64,000 nucleotides of DNA from Lasiosphaeris hirsuta (Eukaryota > Ascomycota > Sordariomycetes > Sordariales > Lasiosphaeriaceae). Shown piece after piece: positions 1 to 13,188 of this stretch. Where the stretch lies: NCBI GenBank assembly GCA_030549175.1, contig JAUKUA010000003.1, positions 5,828,001 to 5,892,000 on the forward strand, read 5' to 3'. A program made the position numbers and the translations under genes. The notes beneath the pieces were generated by a model that did not search any database, had not been told where the DNA came from, and worked only from the letters and a program-made list of their open reading frames with translations. How positions within the stretch are numbered: position 1 is the stretch's first letter; each line of letters opens with the position of its first letter.

Positions 1-1191
1 TTCAGGGTACGCTGTTACAAGCTCGCCAAGAAACCCAGGGCAGATAACTAACCATGACCCAGTCTCCCAGCGCGGTGTTGTGTTCTTCCGCAACCAGGAC
101 CTCAGCATTGATGACCAGAAGCTCCTCGGCCAGCGCCTCGGCGAGTTGACGGGAAAGCCGGAGAGCTCCAAGCTGCACCGTCACGCCCTGTCCAATAGCA
201 AGCGCGGCATCGCTGTTGATGAGAACGGCAAGCTCGATGATGAGGTCTCTGTCATCTCTTCGGAGCAAAACCGAAAGTATTATGCCAACCAAAGGTTTAG
301 CCACCTCTCCAAGGGCATCGCTAGCGTTGGATGGCACGCCGAGTATGTGTTGATCCCTCTCAAGCCTGTATGATTCAGCGGCTAATGTTTCGGTAACAGC
401 ATCACGTTCGAGCATATCCCGTCTGACTACGCCATTCTCAAGATTGTGCAGCCCCCTGAGGATGCCGGCGGTGATACCCTCTGGGCATCTGGCTATGAGG
501 CCTACGACCGCCTGAGTCCCGCACTCAAGACGCTGGCCGACTCGCTCACGGCTACGCACTTTCAGCCCAACTTTGTCAAGATCAAGGACACCTTTGGCGA
601 AGACCTGATTGATGACTATCGTGGCGCGCCCGAGAACACGGGTCTGGATTTCAAGGCCGAGCAGTGAGTTTCCGTAAATTATCGGCACAAGGTATTTGTG
701 ATTAACAACACACAAACAGCCCTGTTGTTCGGACCAACCCGGTCACGGGCTGGAAGAGTCTCTTTGGAGCTGGCCACCAGGTCGAGGCTGGCTGGATAAA
801 CGACGTCACGGAGCGGGAGAGCCAGATTCTCAAGGCATACTGTATGATGTCTTATCCGCCAAATCAACGACATTCTTGTCGAGTTTTATGCTGACTGACA
901 ACTTTCTCTAAAATAGTCCTTCAACTCATCTCCGAGAACCATGACCTCCAGGTTCGCTTCCGCTGGAACAAGAACGACTTGGCTATCTGGGACAAGTAAG
1001 TTGGCTCGAGCGCGTGAAAATAAGCAAGGGAATGGGGATTGACAAGTTCTCACAGCCGCTCCGTCTTCCACACGGCAACCAACGACTATGCTGGAAAGCG
1101 CCAAGGAAACCGTGTCGTTTCTCTAGGCGAGAAGCCGTACTTTGATCCCAACTCCAAGTCCAGGCGCGAGGCTTTGGGTCTTGACAAGTAG
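1..1191 (+). CDS. TauD/TfdA-type 2-oxoglutarate dioxygenase, 5' partial
   Basis: This is the 3' part of a non-haem Fe(II)/2-oxoglutarate dioxygenase of the TauD family, which in fungi oxidises taurine or related sulfonates. Visible exons are 1-6 (end only), 63-342, 400-663, 720-841, 917-995 and 1056-1191, with introns at 7-62, 343-399, 664-719, 842-916 and 996-1055, all GT...AG. Joined, the frame is open to the TAG at 1189-1191. The iron-binding H-x-D lies in the GWHADITFEH stretch across the 342/400 junction. The distal histidine lies in SVFHTATNDY in the last exon, followed by the arginine expected to bind 2-oxoglutarate (GNRVV). The start codon and N-terminus are outside the window. The family is clear; the substrate is inferred only from family, and related sulfonate or 2,4-D-type dioxygenases cannot be excluded. 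Confidence 0.85.
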
Positions 1192-2340
1192 TGCTGCTCA
1201 TTATTACGCGGGCATATCCCTCAGCTGGGCTAGTCTGGTTCCGGATTGTATTTAAGGGGAGGAGAGATTCGATTGGTTGATATGTGATCATGATATGTGA
1301 TTATGACTTATTCCAGGTGCCAATACCGCTAGTATATAGGTACTTTATGAATACAGCTTGAAGACCCAAAATTTGCTGCGATGAAAATGTGATAGTTGGG
1401 TATTGCATGCGTAACACTCAACATACTACTAGTGTTTGTTCCTAGTGTGATATAGTGGTGCAAACATCGGAGGCGAGAGAGCGTCTTCCTTCCTCCCCGT
1501 TACGTAGTAATTGACAACTATGGTTCGTCACAGATGCTTTCACTTACAGCTTCTTTTTCTGTTTCTAATATAGAGCACGAAATGCAGCACTTTTAACTGA
1601 GATACCGAGGTTTAGGTATAGCCCCTGAAGTTAAAGTTGAAACCAGGATTGAATCTAGGATTCCAGGCTGAGGCGCCAACGTATTTACCTGGTAGCCTTA
1701 TGGAGTGGTTTGTGCGAGACAATCGTATGTCATCGCCGGCCTAATCCGCGGTCCAGTGACGTCTCCCGTCAGGCTGTGGTCGGGTGCTCAGGGGTACAAG
1801 GGAGCAAAAGTATGGCGTCGGCGAGGAAGGTGGGCAGCTAGCCAAGTGTGGCTCGTGCAGAGTGTGGCCCTGGGCCTCAACAAAGAGTCATTCACTCAAG
1901 AATGAATAGTCCGTGCATGCCCACGTGACCTCACAAAATTCCACTTTAAGGTTTCGCGTCAACCGCGTCGCCCTTTTCCCCACACCTGAGACCAGGAACC
2001 CGCACCGCGTCTTTTACGTGCCTCGATCTAATTTCCCCCAGCTCGCGCCCTACCTGGCCTGCAACACCCCATCACAGGCCATCGCAGTCCACCGCTGCAT
2101 CTGGACACCGTTAGCCTTGCTCAGAGTGTGTTTGCCTTTTTGGCAGCGCAACACCTACATGCTGACCCGCGCTGTAATATTATCAACGAGTTACAGGTGA
2201 CGAGTATTACGGCGCTTGCCGCGAGAAGGCGGCCTGTCAGTTTCCAACATCTACCAATTCCGTGTCGAGCCTCCATCGCCGACCTTATTTCCACTCGCCC
2301 ACCGGCCTCCGCTCGCAATTCGATATCTAGATCGCCCAAC
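1192..2340. other. intergenic, promoter side of the APSES gene
   Basis: No coding region is supported here. It holds the 3' flank of the dioxygenase and the upstream region of the APSES factor. The last 400 bases are CT-rich, as is common for fungal leaders. Short open frames here show no family motif. Confidence 0.5.
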
Positions 2341-4528
2341 ATGGGGAAAGGAGCTATCGCCGAGGGCGTTTACAGTGCCACGTACAGTGGTGTACGTATT
2401 CGTCGTCACATGTCTTCCCTGTGCCCCCCTTGCTAACCGTGGTGCCATGCTCTCCTCATAGATTCCGGTATGGGAGTATCAATTCGGCGCTGACCTCAAG
2501 GAACATGTCATGCGCCGCCGCCATGATAACTGGATCAATGCGACCCACATCCTCAAGGCTGCTGGTTTCGACAAGCCCGCCCGCACTCGAATTCTTGAAC
2601 GCGAAGTCCAAAAAGACGTCCACGAGAAGATCCAGGGCGGCTATGGAAAGTACCAAGGTGCGCATATTCCCCAGCTCCAACCCGTCCCGCTCCGAGAACA
2701 ACCCAGCTGACCCTCCCTCCCCTCCGCAGGTACTTGGATTCCCTTGGACCAGGGCGAAGCTCTGGCCATCCGAAACAACATCTACGACCGACTACGACCG
2801 ATCTTCGAGTACACGCCGGGCGACGAGAGTCCTCCGCCCGCACCGAGGCATCCCAGCAAGCCAAAGGCCCCGAAGGCGGCTAAGCCCGCCGTTCCTAGAT
2901 GGAACAGTAAGTCCAAAAAGAAGGCAGATGTGTCACAAGCGACAAGCTTCTCACAGAGTCAACAAGGTGCTGTTCCCCCCGTACAACCCGAGGAATTCGA
3001 CACCGCCGACCCCCACATGCAAGAGGATGATACCCCGGACAACCTAACCGTCGCCTCGGCCTCTTACATTGGTGAGGAAGACAGCTATGACATGCCACAG
3101 TTCTCAACAGGCCACAGGAAACGGAAACGCGAGGAAATGATTCAAGACATGTCTGACCAGCAGCACGCCATGTATGGCGATGAGCTCCTCGACTATTTCC
3201 TGCTCTCTAGGAACGAGCAGCCCGCCATCCGCCCTGACCCCCCCACCAACTTTCAGGCCGACTATACAATCGACACTGAGCGGCACACAGCTTTGCACTG
3301 GGCATCTGCCATGGGAGACGTTGATGTAATCAAGCAGTTGAAGCGATTTGGTGCCAACCTCGCATCCAAAAACGTGCGAGGCGAGACACCCTTCATGCGT
3401 GCTGTCAACTTTACAAATTGTCACGAGAAGCAGACATTTCCTCAGGTCATGAAGGAGTTGTTCAGCACTGTTGATGTGCGAGACAATTCAGCGTCTACTG
3501 TGATTCATCACGCCGCCGTCATGAAGAGTGGCCGTGTCACAAGTCACTCGTGCTCGCGGTACTATCTAGACAACATCCTAGATAGGGTCCGGGAAACACA
3601 CCACCCCAATTTTGTCCAGCAGCTCCTTGACGCCCAAGACAGCGAAGGCAACACTGCCTTGCATCTAGCAGCTATGCGGAATGCTCGAAAATGCATTCGT
3701 GCTCTCATCGGCCGTGGTGCCGTGACCGACATTCCCAACAACCAGGGAACGACGGCCGAGGAATTGATCAGGGAGCTCAATGTCTCCAAACCCAAGACTT
3801 CCCGAGTAGGTGGTCCACAACGATCATCCAGCCCCTTTGCACCCGAATCACAGCGACACAACGCATTTCGCGACGCCATTGCCGAGTCCAACAAACTCAA
3901 CATCAGCTTCCAAAGCGAGGCGGCGAGCATAGTGCAGTCGCGGGTGACCTCCCTCGTCCTTCAGAAGTTCCAAGACCTAGCACAGAGCTACGAAGAGGAG
4001 CTCAAAGAGAAGGACGAGGCGGAGAAGGAGGCAAGAAGGATCCTGCTCAATACGCAGGCAGAGCTGACCAACCTCCGCGCTTCCGTGGCCGATTTAGAAT
4101 CCCGCCTCGAGGCTGACGAGGCAGCCGCCAAGACCAGCGCCGAGGCTGCCACCGTCCGTCAAAAGATGCTCGCCTACGTGACCCACCAGAACCGTATTAC
4201 AGTTCAGGAGGCGGTAGAGCATGAGCTTTCAATGATGGTCAACGGCGACGCGCAGGATGATACGTTCGACGAGCGGCTGCGGTTGGCCGCCGAACTGCGG
4301 AGCATCCTGGAGGACCAGAGGACCGTTGAGGCTGAGTATGTTGAAGCCCGCGGCATGATAGGCACCGGCGAGAAAATTGACAAGTACCGTCACCTACTAC
4401 GGAGCTGTCTCCCGCCCGAGGACCAGGAAGCGCTGGATGACAATCTGGAAGACATGATCCGGATGATGGAGGATGAGGCAGAGATGATGGCAAACGGTCC
4501 CGACCACATGGAAATCGCGGCCCTCTAG
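2341..4528 (+). CDS. MBP1: APSES/KilA-N ankyrin-repeat transcription factor, Mbp1/Res type
   Basis: Predicted DNA-binding subunit of the MBF-type G1/S complex, acting in the nucleus on MluI-box promoters. Exons 2341-2391, 2462-2657 and 2730-4528 join to 681 residues; introns are 70 and 72 nt. The APSES domain fills roughly residues 10-110 and carries the family core [16 protein letters not shown] followed by [17 protein letters not shown] basic stretch (RKRKRE, about residue 210) could be a nuclear signal. Ankyrin repeats are visible near 267-300 ([12 protein letters not shown]) and 388-420 ([12 protein letters not shown]), followed by a charged coiled coil near 505-555. The order APSES, ankyrins, coiled coil fits Mbp1/Res1/Res2; a Swi6-like partner would normally have a divergent APSES domain, so Mbp1 is preferred. 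The ATG at 2341 opens directly into the conserved N-terminus. The coding frame is intact. Confidence 0.92.
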
Positions 4529-7500
4529 GAACGGGCTGGCGCGTTGAGACCTTGTCTTCTAAATCTGTCTAACATCAAGAAGCGTCCCGAGATCAAGCGG
4601 CTATGCATAAGGGACAAGCCGGCGCATGCTGCAGATGAGGGAGTTCGCTACAATGAGCAGATGACGCCCTCAAAGAACGAGTCGGTGCCGAGACCAAGTA
4701 CCACCTTTGTCATGTCCGCATTGACCGCATCGGTCCCTTGCCTGTGAGGCCGCTTGTTGTACTCTGGGACTCTGGAAACAAAAGCTTTTTGAGACGATAA
4801 CACCCATCACCACGCCCCACCATCATCCCACGCGTCGTTGGGTTTTCTCTCCGAATCCTAACCGACATCATGTTATCTTCTTTGCTATGTACGGGGCTAG
4901 CCGACATTTCCGGCTCCCGCCTCCCTTCGAGTACATCACTACCGCCTTGATACGGCAGTGGCTTGTCTGGGATCCCCAGTTCAGACTTGGGCTGACGACT
5001 TCCATGAACGAACATGCACTAGTCTCCGGCCCATTATCATGCCGGGAGACTAATTACATATCTACTAACTGCAAAATCCCCTTTGGTGGGCATTTACGGG
5101 TCGGGTGTTGGGTTTGGTTCTGCGAGCGGGGGAAGTCGGAGTAGGAAAGTGGGTGGAGTTTGAGTTGGGTGTTTGATGGTTCTCGTCCTATGGACTTATC
5201 GACATTACTGAGTGTGCGAAACCGGCGTCTCGGGGAAAGGAAGGGGGGGATATTTATGGTTTTGCTTTTCTTATCTCTTCTTTTTATCTTCTGACACTGG
5301 TTTTTGCTGCCGCCCGGACATGGCTTGCTTGACAAGGCCAGTCACATGTACTATTGTAGGATCATACTCATACATCTGCATACCTTTGGTATCGACTTGA
5401 GGGTAGCCGAACCCTGACCCCGGGGAATAGGAAATGGGAAATTATTCTGAACGGGCTCGATTCTCGCCGTGTCTAATTTGAGGGATGCCATAGCTTTCTC
5501 CCTGAGGGTTGCAAACATATTCTGCTCGCACTCTTTTGGTCCGAAAAGGGGCCTCGTGTGTAACCCTCTTTCTTGTGGATGTACCGGTGTCCGACTTGGT
5601 CTGACTACCAGCGGGCCACTTCCCATCTGACGATAACCGAGACAAGAAAATAGATACTCCCAGTCTCACGCCAAACTCCGTCACCAACATCACATTCACA
5701 TTATCAGACGACTTCGACCTCTACAGCAGGAACTCGGCGCCATCAACCGGCGCCACGGGCCATCCTCCCGTCCCCGTCGGCGCATCCTCTACATTTGTAG
5801 GTAAGGTAAGGTGAGAGGTGTCTAGAGGATAATCTCCGCCACGGCGACAGTCTGACGGGCACCAAGGTCTCCTCGGGCGGGGCGGACAGCTGGATTCGGG
5901 GTAATAACCCCGAGAACGTATTGTGCTGGGTCGCGGTGGGCTTTCCCGCGCCTTTTCCTTGCTGCATTTTGCGTTCGTTCTTATGTCAGCTCGGCTGATG
6001 GGGGTTTGGCGCCACCCAGCGGCAATATGGGAGAGAGGGGGGGCATCGGCGCGGCGGAGGATGACGGGTCTACTGCTAGCTCACGCGGAGAGATGTATGT
6101 TTCGACGATGGGAAGGGGCTAGGGAAACAACGATCCCTATCTTGACAAGTGCCAAAACTGCAATTTAGACTAGTTGATGGATAGGGAATTGGGGGGCCGA
6201 GGCTGAAAAAAGACAAAGGCGTGATTGATGACCTATGGGACAATGCTGACCGTCGGTCCTATACTGTCTAGATTTGTCAGAGCTCACTGGAAGCGAAACA
6301 AACCTCGTGCGGTTCGGTCAGTCCATCACCAAGACATCTAGAGTTGAGACGTCTTGCTCAAGACGCCAATAATATCCGTTCTGTTCCTCGCTTCCCACAG
6401 ACCGGCACTGGCCTTGTGCTCAATGTCTTTGCCCCCCTTCCCCCACACACCACTATCGGGAGTTGTAGCCATTCTAACAGGCCGGTTTAGCTCAGATGAC
6501 CTTAGAAGAACACCGGGCCCATATTCACCGCCCGGCTCCGATAGGGTGAAGGCTGCCAAGTATGTCCCACCGCTCTTGCGGGGAGGTTCAGATTATATAG
6601 GTTATGCGCTGTCATTTGATGCAATGCGAGCGAACTATGTAGGTTGCTGTCTGACGGAGCAAGAGTTGCCAAGCGCATCGCGATGGTATCCCGTGTGGGT
6701 CCAACTCGGAGAGCTGTCTCTTGTTGGCATGCTTTCGTTCTCCAGCTGCTCAGTAGCCTCGGGAGTAAACGGCAAGCAGGCAGGTGGTCCGTTCCTGCAC
6801 GACCAGAGCCTTACCTTATAATGAGCCACGCGGAAGTTGCACCGCTGTGGCGAAGGGATAACTCGTGTAGAACGGGAAAAGTCGGTACCGTCTAGATCTC
6901 CGGCTGCGCGATCTGAAGGCTGAGATTTCACGGTTTCCGGTGAGACAAGATGCTGGTTGAACACCGGCCCCTGCTAGATCGCCATTTCGACAAATCCCTC
7001 TTCTTGCAGAAGTAGCCTCTGGGACTTGGCACCCAAAGATTGCTTCGGTGAGGAGATCAGCCAAGGCAAAGCGGTTTTGAGAGCCGGAGACCAGCAAGCA
7101 AGCAGTAGCGTGGTGGCTTGTGTTCCTGCGGCCCATCGCGAGAGATCACACGGGAGAAGGGAGGAAAAACTCGTAATTCGGGACAAGACATAACGTTTAC
7201 GCAATCACTTAGTTTGCTAAGTTGCTCAGCCTCATATTGGAAGCTAGCGTGCAATCAAGCCTTGCGACTTGTGATAGCTGAGCTCAGCTAGGGCGGATTT
7301 CCGCGATTCGGCATGGGAGCTGTCAACAAGTGTCTGCCGTCCAAACTCGGCTTGCGGAACCATCGTGATCGATGCGGCGTCTAAAAGGGTTGCCCATCTC
7401 GGCAGCTATCGCGCCGTATCCTGTCCAGTTAGCAATTCCGCCGTCGCTGCGAGCGTGGTCATGACGTGTTGGTGTCGTCGTTTGATGCTCAAGGTCTGAG

Positions 7501-10500
7501 GCGATGCTGTTCTCGGCGCTGGTTGGATACCATCAGATTGGATTCACCAAACCTTAACAACCCGTGCAACCCTCTCTGCGACCTGACCAAGGTCGCAGAG
7601 GGCGGGAGGATCATGGGTGGCCTGGAGCGGGACCGAGCCCGGCTTCTCTCCTTGTCGGGGGTTTCGTAAACCGGCCTGTCCAACGACACGGGCTTGTCAC
7701 CATGAATGTGAGGTGTTGCAGGTGAGGTCAAAGAAGGCACAGCGAAACCACCAGGCTTCCAAGATTAACCCTGGCCAGTGGCAAGGTCGGACGCCCCATG
7801 CGCCGGCTGCGGCAGCTGATTGACGGAACAACAAGCCAATCGATAACCCAGAAATAGAAATCGCCTCAAGGGCGGTCTTGTCTTCAGCAGCCACGAAGCA
7901 CCTGTCCATGGCACATACTGCATGCCACATGCGAAACGGATATTGAGGAGCAGCAAAAGGCTCATTTTCTCGAGGATAAAAGTAGCGGTCAGGCCGTAGC
8001 CGTGCTTGGAGTTGTGTTGGGGGCCGAATGGAACAAGGACGCGCCCGCACACGAAGCACTTTGAGTGGCATCGGTGGCTGGGAGTAGCCTTCTCAGAGCG
8101 GATCTACACGAGATCCGCATAGCTCTCGTCGGCCGATGTGTCTCGAGCCCGTCGCAAACGCGAATGATTGATTATGATTATGCTGACAAGGCTCTGCTGC
8201 GATCGCAACGAGGGGGGATGAGGGACGAGCTCGGAACCGACAGGCGGGCATGCAGACTGTAGGGCAGGGATCCGACGGCCAGGAAGGAGTGTGACAGGGG
8301 TTGCCCATAGGGCTGAAGGATGAGCAAAAGGCCAGACGCCCAGCGGGTTTTCGGACTGTCGGGAACCCACTTTCCAGTGTCTGGATGCAACGCTCCGTCA
8401 GCGCTTCCATGACCCTCAAAGTCGCAATTTCGAATTGGAAAGCGAGTTGCGCGAGCCCAGACCTAGCACGGGCCGTAAGCGCCGGCGTCCAATTCCCGTC
8501 TGCGCGACTGTTGGTTCGAGGGCGAGTCAGCAAAGTGCTCTCCTAGCGGGATCAGAGGCACGGAGTCACGGAGAGAGGCACAGAACACGGCAGGAACGGC
8601 AGCCGTGAGCGGGATTTTTTTTTTTCTTCTTGTGTGTGGTCGTGTGCCTGTTGACGTTGGCGGCGGCTACACGGATAGGGCAGAGTAAGCATCGCCGAAT
8701 GGCCCTGGCTCGGGTGGTTGGTGGGTGCTGTGGTGGTGATGACAAAGATGTTCGGCGATCATTCCAGGAATCTCACCAGGCACGGTCCCTTGGGTCTCTT
8801 CGAAGGGCCCCATGGTCGCCCGTGATCATGCCGTCGACAAATCGTGGTCGAGCGCGGCCTGAGGCGGCCAACCGCCGTGCGAGATTAGCGATGTCTGGCC
8901 GGGTTCAGGCGCCGCTTCTGCAAATGGAATGGCGCAATGTGGAGGCAATTTTGCAGTCGCGATGGGGCGTATTGCCAGGAAGGAATTGTGTATGGATGAG
9001 TGAGCGATGGCATTTCTGCTTCCCTCAGCTCCCGTAAATTGCGACGATGTGACGATGTCGTACTTCGGGACCGCAGCGACGGGAGACGCGTTAGCGGTGG
9101 CGAATACCTGTCGCTGTCATGCCGCCAATTGTATGAAGTTGCTGTGGAAGCGGCTCCATCGCTATAGCACCTGAGCAGGTATCCTACTTGGAGTCCTCCG
9201 TCCAGGTCCCCTCGATCTCCATGTTTCAGCTGGCATCGTCGCGGGTGCCCTGGCGGTGAGCGCATTTCCCGGGAGCAGCCCGCAATGTCTGCAAATCAGA
9301 TCGAAATGTGGGGGAGAGCGAGAGAGGAGGGGAAAGGAGAGGAGGGGTTGCACCGTGCTTGTTTGTTGCGTTGGTACCTTGCATCCTGTTTCCAGATCCT
9401 GATCGGGGGCCTTGAAATTGAGATGGATGCCATTGAACAAGTCGAACCCGGAGCCATGAGCCTCCATGTGCTCTCCCATCGCCTATCCATGTACTACAAC
9501 CTAGCGTTCCAAGGCGGCTGCAGCTGCACGACACAGACGCCAGCGCCAATGCGCTGCCAGACATGCCCGTTGCGAGCAGGATAGAAACTTGATGCCTCTT
9601 TCAGAGATCAAGTTCGTGAATGTGTGGCTGATCAATGATGGAATTTCCACTTGGGGAATGGGACAGGAGTACCCGGATTCTGCAGCTGCAAATCAGAATT
9701 GCCGTCTGGGCAGAAACAGGCAGGAGCTGGTGTGGGTCTTCTAATCACGCAACTAAGTGGGCGGTCAGATAGCAGGCGGATGGCAAGAGGCTGGTGACAA
9801 CCTAGCTGAACTTCCCCCCTCAAGTTTTGGAAATAATTGCACCGTCTCTGTCATCCACTCTGTGCGCGTCTGGTCAGGCGCCAGGCGCGCCTGTCGTGCC
9901 CCTCTTTGCCCCTCCAAGCATCCACTCCAGCACTCCTGTATTCCATGAGGTGCAAGTCATGTCGATTGGACCTTCCTCGGCCGCGCCATGGATGGCCGCA
10001 GCGTCGATCACAGCATATACTAGTACTTCAAACTGGAAGGCACGCCCACACGGAACTTGAATCTGGCCATCTCAAACAGGATTCAACGGCCGTTGGAGCG
10101 GATGGCAGATGGCAGATGGCAGGGCAGATGCAGCGGGTGCAGACACACTCGGTGGCCACATCACTAACAACGACACAAATCCGTCCAAGTCCATCACTCG
10201 CCTTATTAGGTACCTAGTGTACATGCAAAGCGAGGGGCGTCTGCGCCTAGACCCTGCACAAGTACAGTCCTTGCCTCTGATGGCCTTGGCCGGTCGTCTT
10301 GACGGCACCATCACCATCACTGTCGCCGCCGTTATCTTCGTCATCCCCTTGCCCAGGTACCCGATCTCGCCGACGCGAGCGGGAAAGAGCGAGTCAGAAG
10401 CAGAAGCAGTGTTGGCTGCGATGCCGGGCTGTCATAATCTTGCGCACATGTGCAATTCTGCATCGCTTCCGCAGTCTGCACTCTGCAGACACTCTGCAGC

Positions 10501-13188
10501 CACGTCGTATCCGAGGTATCGATGTCGTGGGTCGGCTAGCAAGCGCCAGCCCGCCGAGATTCAACGACTTGTCTCAGACTGGCTGGGCTGACGCACCCCA
10601 TTCACCACATTCCCCCATGATCCATCGGAGCTTTGCCGTCCAACATCGAGGTGTGGCACGCCGCCGAGTCCCTTCGGTGAGGTTTCACAACAATAGGTTC
10701 GTCTGGCCTTGCACGTCTGCCACTCACCGGCGACACCTGGGTTCCCAGGCGCGGCCGAGTCTCCGTGAAATTGAACTCTTTGAGCACAGGGCTGGCTGAC
10801 TGTCCCGGGCCGGCCTGAACGAACTAATGGCGCGCTTGCGATGCCCTCCCCACGGTCTCGCTCCGCTCTGTGTTCTCCGGCCTGCCCCACACGATTCGCC
10901 CGAGTTCCCTTCGACATCTTACAGGGGACGACGTGTGTGGCTGCCGCGTAGGGCTCAAAACGGGCAGCTGAAGAAGTCGGTGCTAGGCCCAATCCGCCTG
11001 CCCTACGAACAGGGACCTCCTCCCCGTGGTCAGCCCCTCATCGAAGGCCCCCTCGTCTTCTCCACGAATGCCAGACCACGATACCAATCCTCGATGACCA
11101 GACGGGCAATTCTGCCTCCGATCATGGCTTGCGCCGCTAAAGCAAGACGCACCACAGAGCCGCCCCATCACGCCCAGCCAGGAAATGATACCCGCGCATC
11201 CCAAGGAGCTGTCGGCCGAGCCTCCATTCCATTCCCCATTCTCTATCACAACCACACCGCAACACGCCCCAGCACGCCTCCAAAGATTACCTACCCATAC
11301 AAGCAGTTTGCGCCAGGACCCTCCTCCCTAGCCCACCTGATTAGCCGAGTCGAGGAATGGCTGACACGACCGAGAGCCTCAAAAGTGCGACCAGCCGAAA
11401 TGAGCGAGGAAAGAGGATTCGAAGCAGGCTGAATGACAGGGGTTGCTGCTTTCCATCCGAGGGTGTCACTCCCCGCCGCCCGCCGATGCGAGGAAAACGG
11501 CCGACCTAGGGAACCTTGGGGCCGACTAAGAGAAAAAAAAACATGGAGCTCAGTGTCGAAAAGCTGCCTCCATTTGTCCCCTGGCGGTCCTAGGCCGCCG
11601 CCCGGCGCAGGTACCATCGCGCTCTCCAACCCTCGGCCACCTCAGCTGCTGAGAGGGGGCCATGGGCAGGCCGGAGGGGCGGCGGCATGGAAGCTCGACT
11701 TCGCGTCCATTTCGCCGCTCCTTCTCACCTCCCCTCCTAGAACTTTCTTCACTGGCGCTCGCAGGCCAGGGGACAACGCTCGGCCGCCCTTCACGCACTG
11801 TACATGCCATGATGCACGCTAACAAAGCCCCCGGCGTGCTGACGGCACACACAGCGGGGAGGTAAGGTAGCATTTCAGCGACAAATTCCCAGGTATCTTC
11901 CCAAGTTCCCAGGCCGCGTTCCCTTGCATGGAAACCACTTTGCGCTTCCCCACCACCACCACCACCACCGACGTCTTTTGTCCCCAACGGGTGCCAAACG
12001 CTCCCAGGGCTCTCAGGGCCCAACTTATCCCATGACCGACTAGCGTCAGTCGACTGCCTGCCCGATTGGCTGTTCTGCATCTAGCATGCCGGAAGGCTGA
12101 GATCCAGCTGGGCTCTCCCTCCTTGCTCCCCCAAATTATGGGCCTACCTAATTACTTCCCTTGGCAGTTTAGTGCAGACCGACGGGATGCAGCCCTACCG
12201 CTCACTCCTTTCGGCGCGCTCTCGATCTGATCTCGCTGTCTCTCGCAAGCGCCTGGGACCAGCAGCCCAGCTCGCCTGCCCTTCCCAAATGACCCAGCGG
12301 CTCCTGGTCGCCCAATGTTCCCCTGGATGTCCCCATGTCCCCATGTCGCACAAGAGTGTCTACGGGGCTTACCCCCAAAGGGTGGACGCTGGCGACGTAT
12401 AAGACTACATGGCCGCCCATTCTCCCACGCACTGACAACATCCGCCTCTGACATCCAGTGGGATTCTCGCTGCCCCCATCCGCTCCTTTTTCCTGCTTCT
12501 TGTCTTCTCGTCAAGCAGTCAGGGCGGTAGTTCAGATCCCCAATACCTGCAACATCGAGCACAGACCTCGCCGCTGCTATTTGGAAAAGGGTGCCTATTG
12601 ATATTGCTCTTGTCGTCCGTGTCACGCTGGACCGCACGAGTACACACATAACGTCGGCGCGCCCCCCTCTCTCAGTGTAAGTGTGTGTGTGCGCATTTCT
12701 TTCTGATCCCCTGCACTCTATTGGACAATGCGGGCTCTGGCTCCCCTGTGCACACAACCCCCTTCTCCCGCCCTGTGGCCGAACATTACTGCCTGTCGCG
12801 AGCGCCGTTTATTGAGACTCCCGTTGGATCAGTGCCGCATTCCCAATTGCAATTGCATGTTGTTGTCCCCTTCTCTCTCGGTATCCAGTCCGACCAGCCC
12901 GGCAGGAAAAGAAGGGTGCAGGCAACGCGACGAACAAGGCAATCCCGACAGACAAGGTTTCGAAATTTACAAAGACAAGCCACCACCCCGTGGCTACTTG
13001 CTCTGGCCCCCAGTGGAACGGGAAATTTCCGTACCACCACCCTTCAACACCCTGATACCCCCCCTACCTAGTTTTATAGCGCCGGCCACCCACCAAGGCC
13101 AGGCGGCTTATAGCGGGCAGAGCGCGCCCACGGTCTACCTGCATCGGTAATCTCCTTCGCTCCAGTTGCTCGAGGTCCTGCTGCAGGT
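4529..13188. other. 8.7 kb interval with no supported gene
   Basis: Many short open frames exist on both strands, the longest about 200 codons, but none shows a recognisable domain, a coherent exon chain or a plausible signal peptide. Visible structure is limited: CT-rich stretches, a short hairpin near 7574-7600, a few copies of a 7-nt unit near 10102, and a CT/CA-rich leader towards 13.1 kb. Most of it probably represents the 3' flank of the APSES gene and a long regulatory region or leader of the gene at 13189. A fast-evolving gene or a non-coding transcript could be hidden here; nothing in the sequence decides this. Confidence 0.5.
7574..7600. repeat. short perfect hairpin
   Basis: CTCTGCGACC at 7574-7583 is followed by a 7-nt spacer and its exact reverse complement GGTCGCAGAG at 7591-7600. 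It lies in a region without genes; no function can be assigned. Confidence 0.6.

Noticed and set aside
1605..1720. tRNA-like look of a stretch with GGATTGAATCTAGGATTCC
   Set aside because: I could not fold acceptor, D and anticodon arms with conserved positions; no tRNA called.
10827..11432. 201-codon plus-strand frame
   Set aside because: No domain, erratic composition, and overlapping frames of similar length on the other strand; typical of chance frames in GC-rich non-coding DNA.
11550..12757. Two minus-strand frames of 176 and 201 codons
   Set aside because: No recognisable motif, no exon chain and low-complexity runs such as poly-Gly from a CCA repeat.
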